From the NCBI GenBank assembly GCA_040385645.1, contig JAZKGZ010000013.1, forward strand, positions 1 to 64,000: DNA of 64,000 nucleotides, written 5' to 3'. This document shows, one piece after another, positions 7,758-17,356 of this stretch. The notes beneath the pieces are model-generated. The model was not told the DNA's origin. It made no database searches and saw only the letters and a program-made list of their open reading frames with translations. This DNA is from JANXSS01 sp040385645 (GTDB lineage Bacteria > Pseudomonadota > Gammaproteobacteria > Burkholderiales > Burkholderiaceae_D). Numbering within the stretch: the stretch's first letter is position 1; each line of letters opens with the position of its first letter. The position numbers and the translations under genes were made by a program.

Positions 7758-9857
7758 ATGTCGCATACACCTAGCGCACCCACGACGGGCACGCAACGCA
7801 AGGCACTGACCCTTTTCGACCCGGCCCTGATCGGCCCGGCTGTCGTCGAGTCGTTCAAGAAGCTCGGCCCGCGTACGCAACTGCGCAGCCCGGTCATGTT
7901 CGTGGTCTATGTGGGTAGCATTCTGACCACATTGCTATATTTCCAGAACCTCAGCGGTTCCACCGGTGCCAACGCCGGCTTCGTGCTGGCAATCACGATC
8001 TGGCTCTGGTTCACCGTTCTCTTCGCCAATTTTGCCGAAGCACTTGCCGAAGGGCGCAGCAAGGCACAGGCAGCGTCCCTTCGGGGTCTGAAACAGACCG
8101 TAACTGCCAAGAAAATGGCACAACCGGTCGTCGGTGCATCGTGGCTAGCTGTGCCTGGCGAGCAACTGCGCAAGGGCGACACCATCCTGGTGGAAGCGGG
8201 CGACGTCATTCCGATCGACGGCGAAGTCTTGATCGGTGTGGCGTCGGTGGACGAGAGCGCCATCACAGGCGAATCGGCACCGGTCATCCGGGAGTCCGGT
8301 GGCGATTTTTCTGCCGTTACCGGCGGCACCCGCGTACTGTCGGACTGGTTGATCGTGCGTGTGTCGGTCAACCCGGGCGAGACCTTCCTGGATCGGATGA
8401 TTTCGATGGTCGAAGGTGCCAAGCGCCAAAAAACTCCGAATGAAATCGCCCTGACGATTTTGCTGGTGGCGCTGACGATCGTGTTCTTGGTCGTGACCGT
8501 CACGCTGCTGCCGTTTTCATTGTTTGCCGTCGGCGCAGCAGGGGCCGGTGCACCGGTGAGCATTACCGTTTTAATCGCTTTGTTGGTGTGCCTGATCCCG
8601 ACGACCATCGGTGCCTTGCTGTCAGCCATCGGCGTGGCAGGCATGAGCCGCATGATGGGTGCCAACGTTATTGCAACCTCCGGTAGGGCAGTGGAGGCCG
8701 CCGGCGACGTCGATGTATTGTTGCTGGATAAAACCGGTACGATCACTCTGGGCAACCGGCAAGCGGCAGGATTTTTTGCAGCGCCCGGCGTCACCGAGCA
8801 GCAGCTCGCCGACGTCGCACAGCTCGCTTCGCTGGCCGATGAAACGCCCGAAGGACGTTCCATCGTCATCCTTGCCAAGCAGCGTTTCAATATCCGCGAA
8901 CGCGAAATGGCTTCTCTCAATGCGGTTTTTGTGCCGTTCAGTGCCAATACCCGCATGAGCGGCCTCGATATCGGCGACCGTGAAGTGCGCAAGGGGGCCG
9001 CCGTATCCGTGCGGAAGTATGTCGAGTCTCTCGGGCTGCCTTATCCGGCAGAGATCGCGCGGCTGGTCGATGACGTTTCCCGGCGCGGCAGCACGCCGCT
9101 GGTGGTCGTCGATGCCGGTCGGGTCATGGGTGTGGTGGAATTGAAAGATATCGTCAAGGGCGGCATCAAGGAACGTTTCGCGGAATTGCGCAGGATGGGC
9201 ATCAAGACCGTCATGATCACAGGCGACAACAAACTGACGGCGGCAGCGATTGCCGCTGAGGCAGGGGTCGATGATTTTCTGGCTGAGGCGACACCGGAAG
9301 ATAAATTAAAGCTCATTCGCGATTACCAAGGGCAGGGACGACTCGTCGCCATGACGGGTGACGGCACCAACGATGCACCGGCGCTGGCGCAGGCTGACGT
9401 GGCCGTTGCGATGAATTCCGGCACGCAGGCGGCCAAGGAGGCGGGCAATATGGTCGACCTCGACTCGAACCCGACCAAGCTGCTCGAAATCGTAGAAATC
9501 GGCAAGCAGATGCTGATGACACGCGGCTCCCTAACCACGTTTTCGATTGCCAACGATATCGCAAAATACTTCGCCATCATCCCGGCGGCGTTCGTGGCAA
9601 CGTACCCGCAGCTCAAGTCGCTCGACGTCATGCAATTGACGAGCCCGAATTCGGCCATCCTGTCGGCAGTGATCTTCAACGCATTGATCATCGTGTTTTT
9701 GATTCCCCTGGCACTCAAAGGCGTGCAATATCGTGCAATCGGTGCAGTATCGCTGTTGCGCAGAAATATACTGATTTATGGACTCGGCGGCATCTTGTTG
9801 CCGTTCGTGGGCATCAAGCTGATCGACATGGTGTTGTCGGCGTTTCAGTTCGTCTAA
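7758..9857 (+). CDS. kdpB: K+-transporting P-type ATPase subunit KdpB
   Basis: This is the ATP-hydrolysing subunit of KdpFABC. The 699-residue product has the actuator motif TGES at 170-173, a PTTIGALL transmembrane motif at 281-288, the phosphorylation site DKTGTIT with Asp324, and the hinge MTGDGTNDAPALA. Size and motif order match KdpB. It starts at ATG 7758, 16 bases after kdpA, with GAGGA about 10 bases ahead. Confidence 0.96.
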   Translation: MSHTPSAPTTGTQRKALTLFDPALIGPAVVESFKKLGPRTQLRSPVMFVVYVGSILTTLLYFQNLSGSTGANAGFVLAITIWLWFTVLFANFAEALAEGRSKAQAASLRGLKQTVTAKKMAQPVVGASWLAVPGEQLRKGDTILVEAGDVIPIDGEVLIGVASVDESAITGESAPVIRESGGDFSAVTGGTRVLSDWLIVRVSVNPGETFLDRMISMVEGAKRQKTPNEIALTILLVALTIVFLVVTVTLLPFSLFAVGAAGAGAPVSITVLIALLVCLIPTTIGALLSAIGVAGMSRMMGANVIATSGRAVEAAGDVDVLLLDKTGTITLGNRQAAGFFAAPGVTEQQLADVAQLASLADETPEGRSIVILAKQRFNIREREMASLNAVFVPFSANTRMSGLDIGDREVRKGAAVSVRKYVESLGLPYPAEIARLVDDVSRRGSTPLVVVDAGRVMGVVELKDIVKGGIKERFAELRRMGIKTVMITGDNKLTAAAIAAEAGVDDFLAEATPEDKLKLIRDYQGQGRLVAMTGDGTNDAPALAQADVAVAMNSGTQAAKEAGNMVDLDSNPTKLLEIVEIGKQMLMTRGSLTTFSIANDIAKYFAIIPAAFVATYPQLKSLDVMQLTSPNSAILSAVIFNALIIVFLIPLALKGVQYRAIGAVSLLRRNILIYGLGGILLPFVGIKLIDMVLSAFQFV

Positions 9858-9870
9858 CCGGAGCAATTTT

Positions 9871-10455
9871 ATGCAAACTCTGATACGTCCCATGGTGGTC
9901 TTGTTCGCCGCGCTCACGGTGATTGTGGGCATCGTCTATCCTCTTGCAGTGACCGGCATCGGAAAGATCGCGTTTCCCGCTCAAGTCGAAGGCAGTCTCT
10001 TGGTTCGTGACGGTAAGCCCGTAGGGTCCGCCTTGATCGGCCAGTCTTTTTCCGGCCCGGGTTATTTCTGGGGGCGCCCGTCGGCGACTTCACCGATGGC
10101 CAACAACGGGGGCGGCAGCTCCGGATCGAACCAGGGCCCGTTGAATCCGGCGCTGGTGGCTGCAGTTAAAGCACGCATCGATGCACTGAAGGCGGCCGAC
10201 CCAAGTAATGTGACACCGATTCCTGTCGATCTCGTCACTGCGTCCGCCAGCGGCCTCGATCCCGAGATCAGCGTGGCGGCGGCGAGGTATCAGGCCGGAC
10301 GTGTTGCAGCCATCCGTAACATGACGCCCGATCACGTTGCCCAATTGGTCAGCGCACACATCACCGAGCCGTTTTTAGGCTTGTTCGGCGAGGCACGGGT
10401 GAACGTGCTTACGCTGAACCTGGCCCTGGATGCGGACAAGCCCAGCCCTCGCTGA
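9871..10455 (+). CDS. kdpC: K+-transporting ATPase subunit KdpC
   Basis: KdpC is a single-span subunit required for assembly and ATP affinity of the Kdp pump. The 194 residues have one N-terminal membrane helix at about 5-27. The hallmark periplasmic block follows (GSALIGQSFSGPGYFWGRPS, then the SGSNQGPLNPAL and DLVTASASGLDPEIS segments). It lies 13 bases downstream of kdpB and 21 bases before kdpD. Confidence 0.95.
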   Translation: MQTLIRPMVVLFAALTVIVGIVYPLAVTGIGKIAFPAQVEGSLLVRDGKPVGSALIGQSFSGPGYFWGRPSATSPMANNGGGSSGSNQGPLNPALVAAVKARIDALKAADPSNVTPIPVDLVTASASGLDPEISVAAARYQAGRVAAIRNMTPDHVAQLVSAHITEPFLGLFGEARVNVLTLNLALDADKPSPR

Positions 10456-10476
10456 ATCCCTGCGAGAAGGTAATCA

Positions 10477-13227
10477 ATGGCATATCAGAACGGCCAACGG
10501 CCCGACCCCGACGCGCTGCTGGCACATGTGCAAACGTTGGAGCGCAAGGATGCGCGCGGCAAGCTGCGGATTTACTTCGGGGCTTCAGCCGGCGTCGGTA
10601 AGACCTACGCAATGCTGGTGGCAGCCCGTAAGCTTCACGCCGATGGGCATTCGGTGCTGGTCGGAGTCCTGGAAACACACGGCCGCGCCGAAACTGCCGC
10701 ATTGCTCGACGGCCTCGACAGGCTGCCGCAAAAGCCGCTCGCCTATCGCGGTAAGACCATCGACGAATTCGATCTCGATGCGGCGCTGTCCCGGTGCCCG
10801 GCATTGGTATTGGTCGACGAACTGGCGCATTCGAACGTACCGGGCTCGCGGCATCCCAAACGCTGGCAGGATGTCGAGGAACTACTCGCTGCAGGCATCG
10901 ATGTGTTTACCACGGTTAATGTCCAGCACCTTGAAAGCCTGAACGATGTCGTCGGCGGCATTACCGGCATCCGTGTCGCCGAAACGGTACCCGATACCGT
11001 ATTCGATGCAGCCGACGAAGTCGTATTGGTCGACCTGCCTGCAGATGAATTGCTGGCGCGTTTAAAAAACGGCATGGTGTATCAGGCACCGCAAGCCGAG
11101 CGGGCATCCCAGAATTTTTTTCGAAAGGGCAATCTGATCGCGTTGCGGGAGTTGGCCCTGCGCCGCACGGCCGACCGCATCGAGGACGATGTACGTGCCT
11201 ACCGTGTGGAAAAATCCATCGACGCGGTCTGGAAAACGGGTGGCGCATTGCTGGCATGTGTCGGCCCACATGGCGGCGGCGAGCGTGTGGTGCGCAGCAC
11301 CGCCCGGCTGGCCGGACAGCTCGGGGCCGATTGGCATGCCGTATATGTAGAGACGCCATCCCTGCAACGTCGCCCACCTGGAAAACGGGAAGCTAGCTTC
11401 AAGACGTTGAAACTGGCGGAAAGTCTCGGCGCGAAAACAGCGGTACTGGCAGGCGCCGACGTCGCCCAGTCACTTGTCGATTACGCGAGCGACCACAACC
11501 TTTCGAAAATGGTGCTGGCGCGAGCCCACAAAGGCTGGCCGTGGGAGGCTACCCTCAGCCAAAAGATCGCGGCACGAACACCGGATATTGACTTAATCGA
11601 GATCGGTGGTGCGTCTGATAATTCCTCGGGTAGCACCCAGGCGGCAAGCGCTGGCGACGATGCTTCTAAGTCGCATAGCGCCAAGCCTCGGATTGGTGCT
11701 TATGTCGTCGCTACGATCAGTAGCCTGGCGATGGCACTATTGGCCACGCCGCTGCTAGCTTTTCTGGACCTTGCCAATATCGCCATGCTCTTTCTGTTGG
11801 TGGTGTTGTTTGTGGCGGTTAGATTCGGACGAGGCCCGTCGGTGGTGGCAACCATCGTAAGTGTGGCTTGTTTTGATTTTTTCTTTGTCGAGCCACGGTT
11901 TTCCTTTGCTGTGTCCGACCTGCAGTACGTGATCACTTTTGCCGTCATGCTAAGCGTCGGCCTCATCACGGGTCATCTGACTTCAGATTTGCGCTTTCAA
12001 GCAAGGGTGGCTGCCCACCGAGAGCAGCGCTCGCGCGCGCTTTACGAGTTCGCACGGGAATTGTCGGGGGCTTTGCAGACAGAACAGATTTTTGAGACGA
12101 CGCGGGATGTCATCCAGCGAACGTTTCATGCGCGGGCAACATTGTTGATACCCGGCGCGGACGGCCGACTCGAACTTTCGGTACCGTCGACACCTGCGCA
12201 AGGATCGCCATCCCATCTGCCCGATGTGGGCATTGCACAATGGGCCTACGATCATGCCGAAAGTGCCGGGTCTGGCACCGACACTCTGCCGGCCAGCCCG
12301 CTCTTCTACCTGCCGCTGGTGGCGCCGATGCGCACCCGTGGCGTCCTGGCGATCGAGCCGGAACACGAACGCTGGATTTTGATTCCCGAGCAGCGCATGC
12401 AACTCGACACGTTCGCCACGCTCGCGGCGATTGCCCTGGAGCGCGTGCATTACATCGAAGTCGCACAGGACGCGCTGGTTAGCATGGAATCGGAGCGCTT
12501 GCGCAATTCACTGCTGGAAGCGCTCTCGCACGACCTGCGCACGCCGCTGACGGTGCTAATCGGGCTTTCGGAAACGCTCGCCAATTCCGGGGCGGGAATC
12601 CCAACACCGCTGCGAGACACGGCAAAAATCCTGCATGACGAAGCCCTGCGCATGGCTGCGCTCGTGACGAATTTGCTCGAAATGGCGCGCATTCAAAGCG
12701 GCGAAATTCACTTGAATATGCAGTGGCAGCCTGTCGAAGAAGTGGTGGGCACCGCCTTGCGCGGTAGCCAGATACCGTTACGGGATCATATTGTGAGCAC
12801 GGCGCTGGCACGCGACCTGCCGTTGATCCGCTTCGATGCCACGCTGTTGGAGCGGGTGCTGTGCAACCTGTTGGAGAATGCAGCCAACTACTCGCATGCC
12901 GGCTCGCGCATTGCCATTACCGCCGAATTGTACGGAACCAGCCTACGACTATGCGTCGAAGACGATGGCCCGGGTTTTCCTGCTGGCCGGCAGGAGGCGC
13001 TTTTTGCAAAATTCGCCCGTGGAGATCGTGAATCGGCGAAGCCCGGTGTCGGTTTGGGGTTGGCTATCTGCCGCGCAATCGTGGAAGCCCACGGCGGACA
13101 GATCAAGGCCGCGCACTCGCGTCTCGGCGGTGCGTCGGTTCAGATACTGTTGCCGCTGGGCTTACCGCCTACCGGTCCGGAGAACGAAGCGCCTGGAGTA
13201 TCGAGTCCTGGAGTATTGAATGAGTGA
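10477..13227 (+). CDS. kdpD: Sensor histidine kinase KdpD
   Basis: This inner-membrane sensor kinase responds to low potassium or turgor and phosphorylates KdpE. The 916 residues show the N-terminal KdpD domain with Walker A GASAGVGKT (35-43) and VLVDELAHSN (111-120). A USP-like domain follows at about 250-380, then four closely spaced membrane helices at about 405-500. A GAF-like region at about 520-665 leads to the kinase core with SHDLRTPL (His685), an N-box (LLENAANYSHAG) and the G-boxes (DDGPGFP, GVGLGLAI). It follows kdpC by 21 bases and overlaps kdpE by eight, so the whole system is probably one transcript. Confidence 0.95.
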   Translation: MAYQNGQRPDPDALLAHVQTLERKDARGKLRIYFGASAGVGKTYAMLVAARKLHADGHSVLVGVLETHGRAETAALLDGLDRLPQKPLAYRGKTIDEFDLDAALSRCPALVLVDELAHSNVPGSRHPKRWQDVEELLAAGIDVFTTVNVQHLESLNDVVGGITGIRVAETVPDTVFDAADEVVLVDLPADELLARLKNGMVYQAPQAERASQNFFRKGNLIALRELALRRTADRIEDDVRAYRVEKSIDAVWKTGGALLACVGPHGGGERVVRSTARLAGQLGADWHAVYVETPSLQRRPPGKREASFKTLKLAESLGAKTAVLAGADVAQSLVDYASDHNLSKMVLARAHKGWPWEATLSQKIAARTPDIDLIEIGGASDNSSGSTQAASAGDDASKSHSAKPRIGAYVVATISSLAMALLATPLLAFLDLANIAMLFLLVVLFVAVRFGRGPSVVATIVSVACFDFFFVEPRFSFAVSDLQYVITFAVMLSVGLITGHLTSDLRFQARVAAHREQRSRALYEFARELSGALQTEQIFETTRDVIQRTFHARATLLIPGADGRLELSVPSTPAQGSPSHLPDVGIAQWAYDHAESAGSGTDTLPASPLFYLPLVAPMRTRGVLAIEPEHERWILIPEQRMQLDTFATLAAIALERVHYIEVAQDALVSMESERLRNSLLEALSHDLRTPLTVLIGLSETLANSGAGIPTPLRDTAKILHDEALRMAALVTNLLEMARIQSGEIHLNMQWQPVEEVVGTALRGSQIPLRDHIVSTALARDLPLIRFDATLLERVLCNLLENAANYSHAGSRIAITAELYGTSLRLCVEDDGPGFPAGRQEALFAKFARGDRESAKPGVGLGLAICRAIVEAHGGQIKAAHSRLGGASVQILLPLGLPPTGPENEAPGVSSPGVLNE

Positions 13228-13918
13228 AAATTTGCCAACCGCTTTGTTGGTAGAAGACGAGCCGGAAATCCGTCGTTTCGTGCGCGTGGCGCTGGAAAAA
13301 TCCGGCTGGCATGTGCATGAAGCGGCAACTTTGGAGAGGGGCCTGATCGACACCGGTACCCGCAACCCGGATCTGGTGGTGCTCGATCTTGGTTTGCCTG
13401 ATGGCGATGGCATTGATTTCATCACCGATGTGCGCAAGTGGTCGAAGGTGCCGATCATCGTCTTGTCCGCGCGTAGCAGCGAAACGGAAAAAATCAAGGC
13501 GCTGGATGCGGGAGCCGATGATTACCTGATCAAACCCTTCGGCATCGGCGAATTGCAGGCGAGGGTGCGTGCCACGCTTCGCAGGCAGCGCCAGCCGGAG
13601 ACTGACATCCACGGCGTGATGCGGTTCGGCGATGTAATGGTAGACCTGCAGGCCCGCCTGGTGACAAAGGGCGATGTGGACGTGCACTTGACGCCTACCG
13701 AATTCAAGCTGTTATCGGTCATGGTCGGCAATGTCGGTCGGGTCGTCACCAACCCACAGTTGCTACGCGCCGTATGGGGTCCGGACCACGTTTCGGATGG
13801 CCATTACCTGAGAATCTACATGGGCCACCTGCGTCATAAGCTCGAAGATGACCCGGCACAACCTGTCTACCTTCTCACTGAAACCGCCGTGGGTTACCGA
13901 TTGAAGCCAGCCATGTGA
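13220..13918 (+). CDS. kdpE: Response regulator KdpE
   Basis: This OmpR-family regulator activates kdpFABC. In its 232 residues the receiver domain carries the acidic pair ED at 12-13, phospho-acceptor Asp56 in VVLDLGLPDG, and the IKPFG lysine near 105. The C-terminal winged-helix domain (about 130-230) has the usual LTPTEFKLLSVM and GHYLRIYMGHLRHKLE blocks. The start overlaps the end of kdpD by eight bases. The operon ends eight bases before the convergent kup stop, with no clear terminator between. Confidence 0.95.
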   Translation: MSENLPTALLVEDEPEIRRFVRVALEKSGWHVHEAATLERGLIDTGTRNPDLVVLDLGLPDGDGIDFITDVRKWSKVPIIVLSARSSETEKIKALDAGADDYLIKPFGIGELQARVRATLRRQRQPETDIHGVMRFGDVMVDLQARLVTKGDVDVHLTPTEFKLLSVMVGNVGRVVTNPQLLRAVWGPDHVSDGHYLRIYMGHLRHKLEDDPAQPVYLLTETAVGYRLKPAM

Positions 13919-13926
13919 CCGGCAGG

Positions 13927-15804
13927 TCAGATCTCGACCTGCGTACCAATTTCAATCACCCGATTAGCCGGGATGCGATAGTAATCGGCGGCATCCCGTG
14001 AATTGCGCATCATGGAAGCGAATATCGACTCCCGCCACAACGCCATGCCGCTACCGACTTTCGGAATCACATTTTGCCGGGCGACGAAGAACGACGTTTC
14101 CATCGGTTCAATCGCGAAACCGATGTCGTGGCAGCGTTCCAGCGCTTTCATCACATCCGGTTCGTCCTTGAATCCATAGTTCACGTTGATCTGATGACAG
14201 TTTTCGCCCAGGTCTTCGATCGTGATGCGCTCGGCAATCGGAACGTAAGGAATATCGGCGGTGACCACGGTCAAGAATACGGTGCGATCGTGCAGTACCT
14301 TGTTGTGTAGCAGATTGTGCAGCAATGCATTCGGCACGCCATCGCCCGGTGCCCGAAAATATATTGCCGTGCCTTCGACGCGCACAGGCGGTTTCGCAAA
14401 TAGCGAGGTCATAAAATCGGCCAGATTGATGCTGTGAGTCCGAATATTTTGCCCAAGCAGGCCGCGGCCTTCTTTCCATGTCAGCATCACCGCCAGCATC
14501 ACTGCGCCCAAAACGAGCGGGAACCAGCCGCCGCTCATGATTTTCAGTGTATTGGCGGCGAAAAGCGTTACGTCGATCACCAGAAAAAATCCCGTGGCCG
14601 CCCAACACAGCAGCAGGTTGTATTTCCACTTATACCGGATCACGAAAAACGTCAGGATGGTGGTCATCAGCATCGTGGCAGTGACGGCGATGCCATAAGC
14701 AGAAGCCAAATTCGTCGATGATCCGAAGCCGACGACGGCCATGATCACGGCAATTAGTTGCAGCCAGTTTATGAGTGGAATATAGATTTGGCCGATTTCC
14801 CGCTCGGACGTGTAGATCACACGCATACGGGGCAGAAAGCCCAATGAAATCGCTTGCTGCACGATAGAAAACGTTCCGGAAATCGTCGCTTGCGAAGCAA
14901 TGACGGTGGCCATCGTTGCCAGTGCGACCAGTGGATAAATACTCCATGCGCCAAGCTGCTGGTAGAACGGATTGGAGACGGCGTCCGGGTTTGCGAGTAA
15001 CAGCGCGCCCTGGCCAAGGTAGTTCAATCCCAAGCCGGGAAACACGACCATAAACCAGGCGAGCCGGATCGGACGTTTGCCGAAGTGCCCCATATCTGCA
15101 TAGAGCGCTTCGGCTCCGGTAAATGCCAGAACGATCGCGCCGAGCGCCAAAAACGCTAGCCAGCCACTTTGCATCAGGAAGCGCAATGCATAGACGGGAT
15201 TGAGCGCTGCAAGAATGTTCGGATTATCGATGATGTTGACCACGCCCATCGCACCCAGCGTGACAAACCAAACGACGATGATCGGCCCGAACCACTTGCC
15301 GATGCCAGCGGTGCCCTTATGCTGAACCATATATAGCGCCACCAGCACTACCACAGTCAACGGCACCACGAAAGGTTTCAACGCCGGCGTGGCGATTTCC
15401 AAGCCCTCAATGGCGGAGAGCACGGAAATGGCGGGCGTAATGATGCCGTCGCCGAAAAACAGGGCAGCACCGGACAAGCCGACCAGTGTCAGGGGGAAAT
15501 ACCATCTCGAATGCGGTGTGACCGATGCGAGCGCCAGCGCTACTAGAGCCATCACGCCGCCTTCGCCGCGGTTGTTCGCCCGAAGAATGAGCGTGACGTA
15601 TTTCAGCGACACGATGATGATCAGTCCCCACAAAATCAGGGAGATCACGCCGAACAGATTCGCTTCGGTGAGTGGCAAACCGTGTTGTTTCGAAAATACT
15701 TCCTTGAGAGTGTAAAGCGGGCTTGTACCGATGTCGCCGTAGACGATGCCGATGGCGGCGAGGGTGAGGGCACTGGTCGTGCTCTTTTGATGGGTCGATT
15801 CCAT
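13927..15804 (-). CDS. kup: KUP-family potassium transporter
   Basis: Kup is a K+ uptake system of the KUP/HAK/KT family, thought to be a proton symporter. The product has about 12 membrane segments in the first 430 residues, including the family signature GDIGTSPLYTLKE and the GEGGVMAL and FFGDGIITPAISVLSA blocks. A cytoplasmic C-terminal domain of about 190 residues follows. The ATG at 15804 is preferred; a TTG four codons upstream is possible. It faces kdpE tail to tail, giving a potassium uptake block of one inducible and one presumably constitutive system. Confidence 0.93.
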   Translation of the reverse strand: MESTHQKSTTSALTLAAIGIVYGDIGTSPLYTLKEVFSKQHGLPLTEANLFGVISLILWGLIIIVSLKYVTLILRANNRGEGGVMALVALALASVTPHSRWYFPLTLVGLSGAALFFGDGIITPAISVLSAIEGLEIATPALKPFVVPLTVVVLVALYMVQHKGTAGIGKWFGPIIVVWFVTLGAMGVVNIIDNPNILAALNPVYALRFLMQSGWLAFLALGAIVLAFTGAEALYADMGHFGKRPIRLAWFMVVFPGLGLNYLGQGALLLANPDAVSNPFYQQLGAWSIYPLVALATMATVIASQATISGTFSIVQQAISLGFLPRMRVIYTSEREIGQIYIPLINWLQLIAVIMAVVGFGSSTNLASAYGIAVTATMLMTTILTFFVIRYKWKYNLLLCWAATGFFLVIDVTLFAANTLKIMSGGWFPLVLGAVMLAVMLTWKEGRGLLGQNIRTHSINLADFMTSLFAKPPVRVEGTAIYFRAPGDGVPNALLHNLLHNKVLHDRTVFLTVVTADIPYVPIAERITIEDLGENCHQINVNYGFKDEPDVMKALERCHDIGFAIEPMETSFFVARQNVIPKVGSGMALWRESIFASMMRNSRDAADYYRIPANRVIEIGTQVEI

Positions 15805-15906
15805 TGATGCTTTCAAGTTGAACTGAAAATTTTCCCGGTGCGGCCGGGAGTAATGTAATTTTTATGTCATGCCGTATGCTTCATGCCACACGCTTATTCG
15901 CATGCT

Positions 15907-16674
15907 TCAGCGTGCCGGTGCCGTGACCCGCCCTGTAGGCGTTTGTGCGGAGCCAGCTTCACTCTTCAACATCGGCCGCAGCATCGGCCAGACATTTTCC
16001 AGCATCAGAGGCTGCGCAGCAGCCGTCGGGTGGATGCGGTCCGATTGAAACAGATCGACTCTGGTTTGCAGCCCCTCCAGGAAAAAAGGTACCAGCACAG
16101 CGCCGGTTTCCTTGGCTACCCTGGGATACAGCGCCGCAAACTGCCGGGTGTAGTCCGCGCCGTAGTTCGGTGGAATCTGCATGCCCAAGAGCAGCACTCT
16201 GGCACCGGTCTTCTTGGCCATGTTGATCATGTCGCGCAAATTACCGGAGGTCGCCGACATCGGCAATCCGCGCAGGCCGTCGTTGCCACCCAGTTCCAAT
16301 ATCAAGATGTCCGGTTTATGTTGCTGCAGCAATGCCGCGAGACGGGCTTTACCGCCACTGGTCGTTTCGCCGCTGATACTGGCGTTCTCGATCGCTGCAT
16401 CGATACCCTCCGCTCTCAAGCGTTTCTCCAGCAACGGTACCCAGCCGGCACCGCGTGCCAGGCCGTACTCGGCGGACAGACTGTCGCCGAGCACAAGCAC
16501 GGTTTTTGATGCAGAATGATTGCGAGTACCGGCGGACGTATTGCTCGCGTTTTCATTGGTTGGAACGGGCTGAGCCGCCGTAGGCATAGTTACAGCGGCG
16601 ACAAAGCCGCCCAGCACCACCGCGCCGATAACTTGATTCCACTTCCCAACCCATTTCAGAAAATTTTCCTGCAT
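15907..16674 (-). CDS. tesA: Arylesterase / acyl-CoA thioesterase I (TesA)
   Basis: This is a periplasmic SGNH hydrolase that cleaves acyl thioesters and aryl esters. The 255 residues start with a hydrophobic export signal at about 14-34. Block I GDSLSAEYG carries nucleophile Ser65, LELGGNDGLRG is block III, and DRIHPTAAAQ supplies the catalytic Asp and His. A much longer open frame runs upstream across the neighbouring ATPase gene, but homologues start near MQENF, so the ATG at 16674 is used. That start codon overlaps the start of the divergent ABC ATPase by two bases. Confidence 0.88.
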   Translation of the reverse strand: MQENFLKWVGKWNQVIGAVVLGGFVAAVTMPTAAQPVPTNENASNTSAGTRNHSASKTVLVLGDSLSAEYGLARGAGWVPLLEKRLRAEGIDAAIENASISGETTSGGKARLAALLQQHKPDILILELGGNDGLRGLPMSATSGNLRDMINMAKKTGARVLLLGMQIPPNYGADYTRQFAALYPRVAKETGAVLVPFFLEGLQTRVDLFQSDRIHPTAAAQPLMLENVWPMLRPMLKSEAGSAQTPTGRVTAPAR

Positions 16675-17356
16675 GCCTGACGCCATAACATTGTCCTCCG
16701 CCATAGAAACGATCGGTCTCGGCAAACGCGTAACGGATGCCACCGGCGAGCTTACCATTCTCGATGACATCAATTTTACCGTGCCGGCCCGTGCGACGTT
16801 GGCCATCGTCGGTGCCTCGGGCTCTGGCAAATCGACGCTACTGGGATTGCTCGCCGGCCTCGATACGCCGTCCACTGGCACTGTCAAGCTCGATGGTGTC
16901 GATATTTTTACGCTCGACGAAGATGGCCGCGCCGGCCTACGCAAGCGTATGCTGGGCTTCGTCTTCCAGTCGTTTCAATTGCTACCCCACCTGACTGCTT
17001 TAGAAAACGTTATGTTGCCGCTCGAGTTGCGTGGTGAAAGCGACGTTACAGCCCGGGCCAAGGCCATGCTTGGCCGAGTCGGATTATCGTCGCGTCTGAC
17101 GCATTATCCTAAATATTTGTCGGGTGGCGAGCAGCAACGCGTTGCCCTCGCACGCGCATTCGTTTGCGAACCGCCATTATTGTTTGCCGACGAACCCACT
17201 GGCAGCCTGGATGCGGCAACAGGTGCCGCGGTGATCAGCCTGATGTTCGAATTAAATGCCGAGCGCGGCTCGACGTTGGTGCTCGTCACGCACGACCCGG
17301 CCATCGCCGCACAGTGCGGCCGCATCATCACGATTACCGCCGGACGACTTGCCTGA
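16673..17356 (+). CDS. ybbA: ABC transporter ATP-binding protein (YbbA/LolD-like)
   Basis: This is the cytoplasmic ATPase of a MacB/LolD-type ABC transporter. In 227 residues it has Walker A GASGSGKST (47-55), a Q-loop in FVFQSFQLLPHL, the signature YLSGGEQQRVALARAF, Walker B LLFADEPTG and the switch histidine in LVTHD. In enterobacteria the divergent neighbour of tesA is ybbA and is followed by its permease ybbP. Here no permease follows; dadA faces it with no spacer. The partner must be encoded elsewhere or has been lost. Confidence 0.85.
   Translation: MPDAITLSSAIETIGLGKRVTDATGELTILDDINFTVPARATLAIVGASGSGKSTLLGLLAGLDTPSTGTVKLDGVDIFTLDEDGRAGLRKRMLGFVFQSFQLLPHLTALENVMLPLELRGESDVTARAKAMLGRVGLSSRLTHYPKYLSGGEQQRVALARAFVCEPPLLFADEPTGSLDAATGAAVISLMFELNAERGSTLVLVTHDPAIAAQCGRIITITAGRLA

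Noticed and set aside
15907..16944. 345-codon version of tesA starting at 16944
   Set aside because: The extra 90 codons run antisense through the ABC ATPase gene and have no signal-peptide logic; homologues start at 16674.
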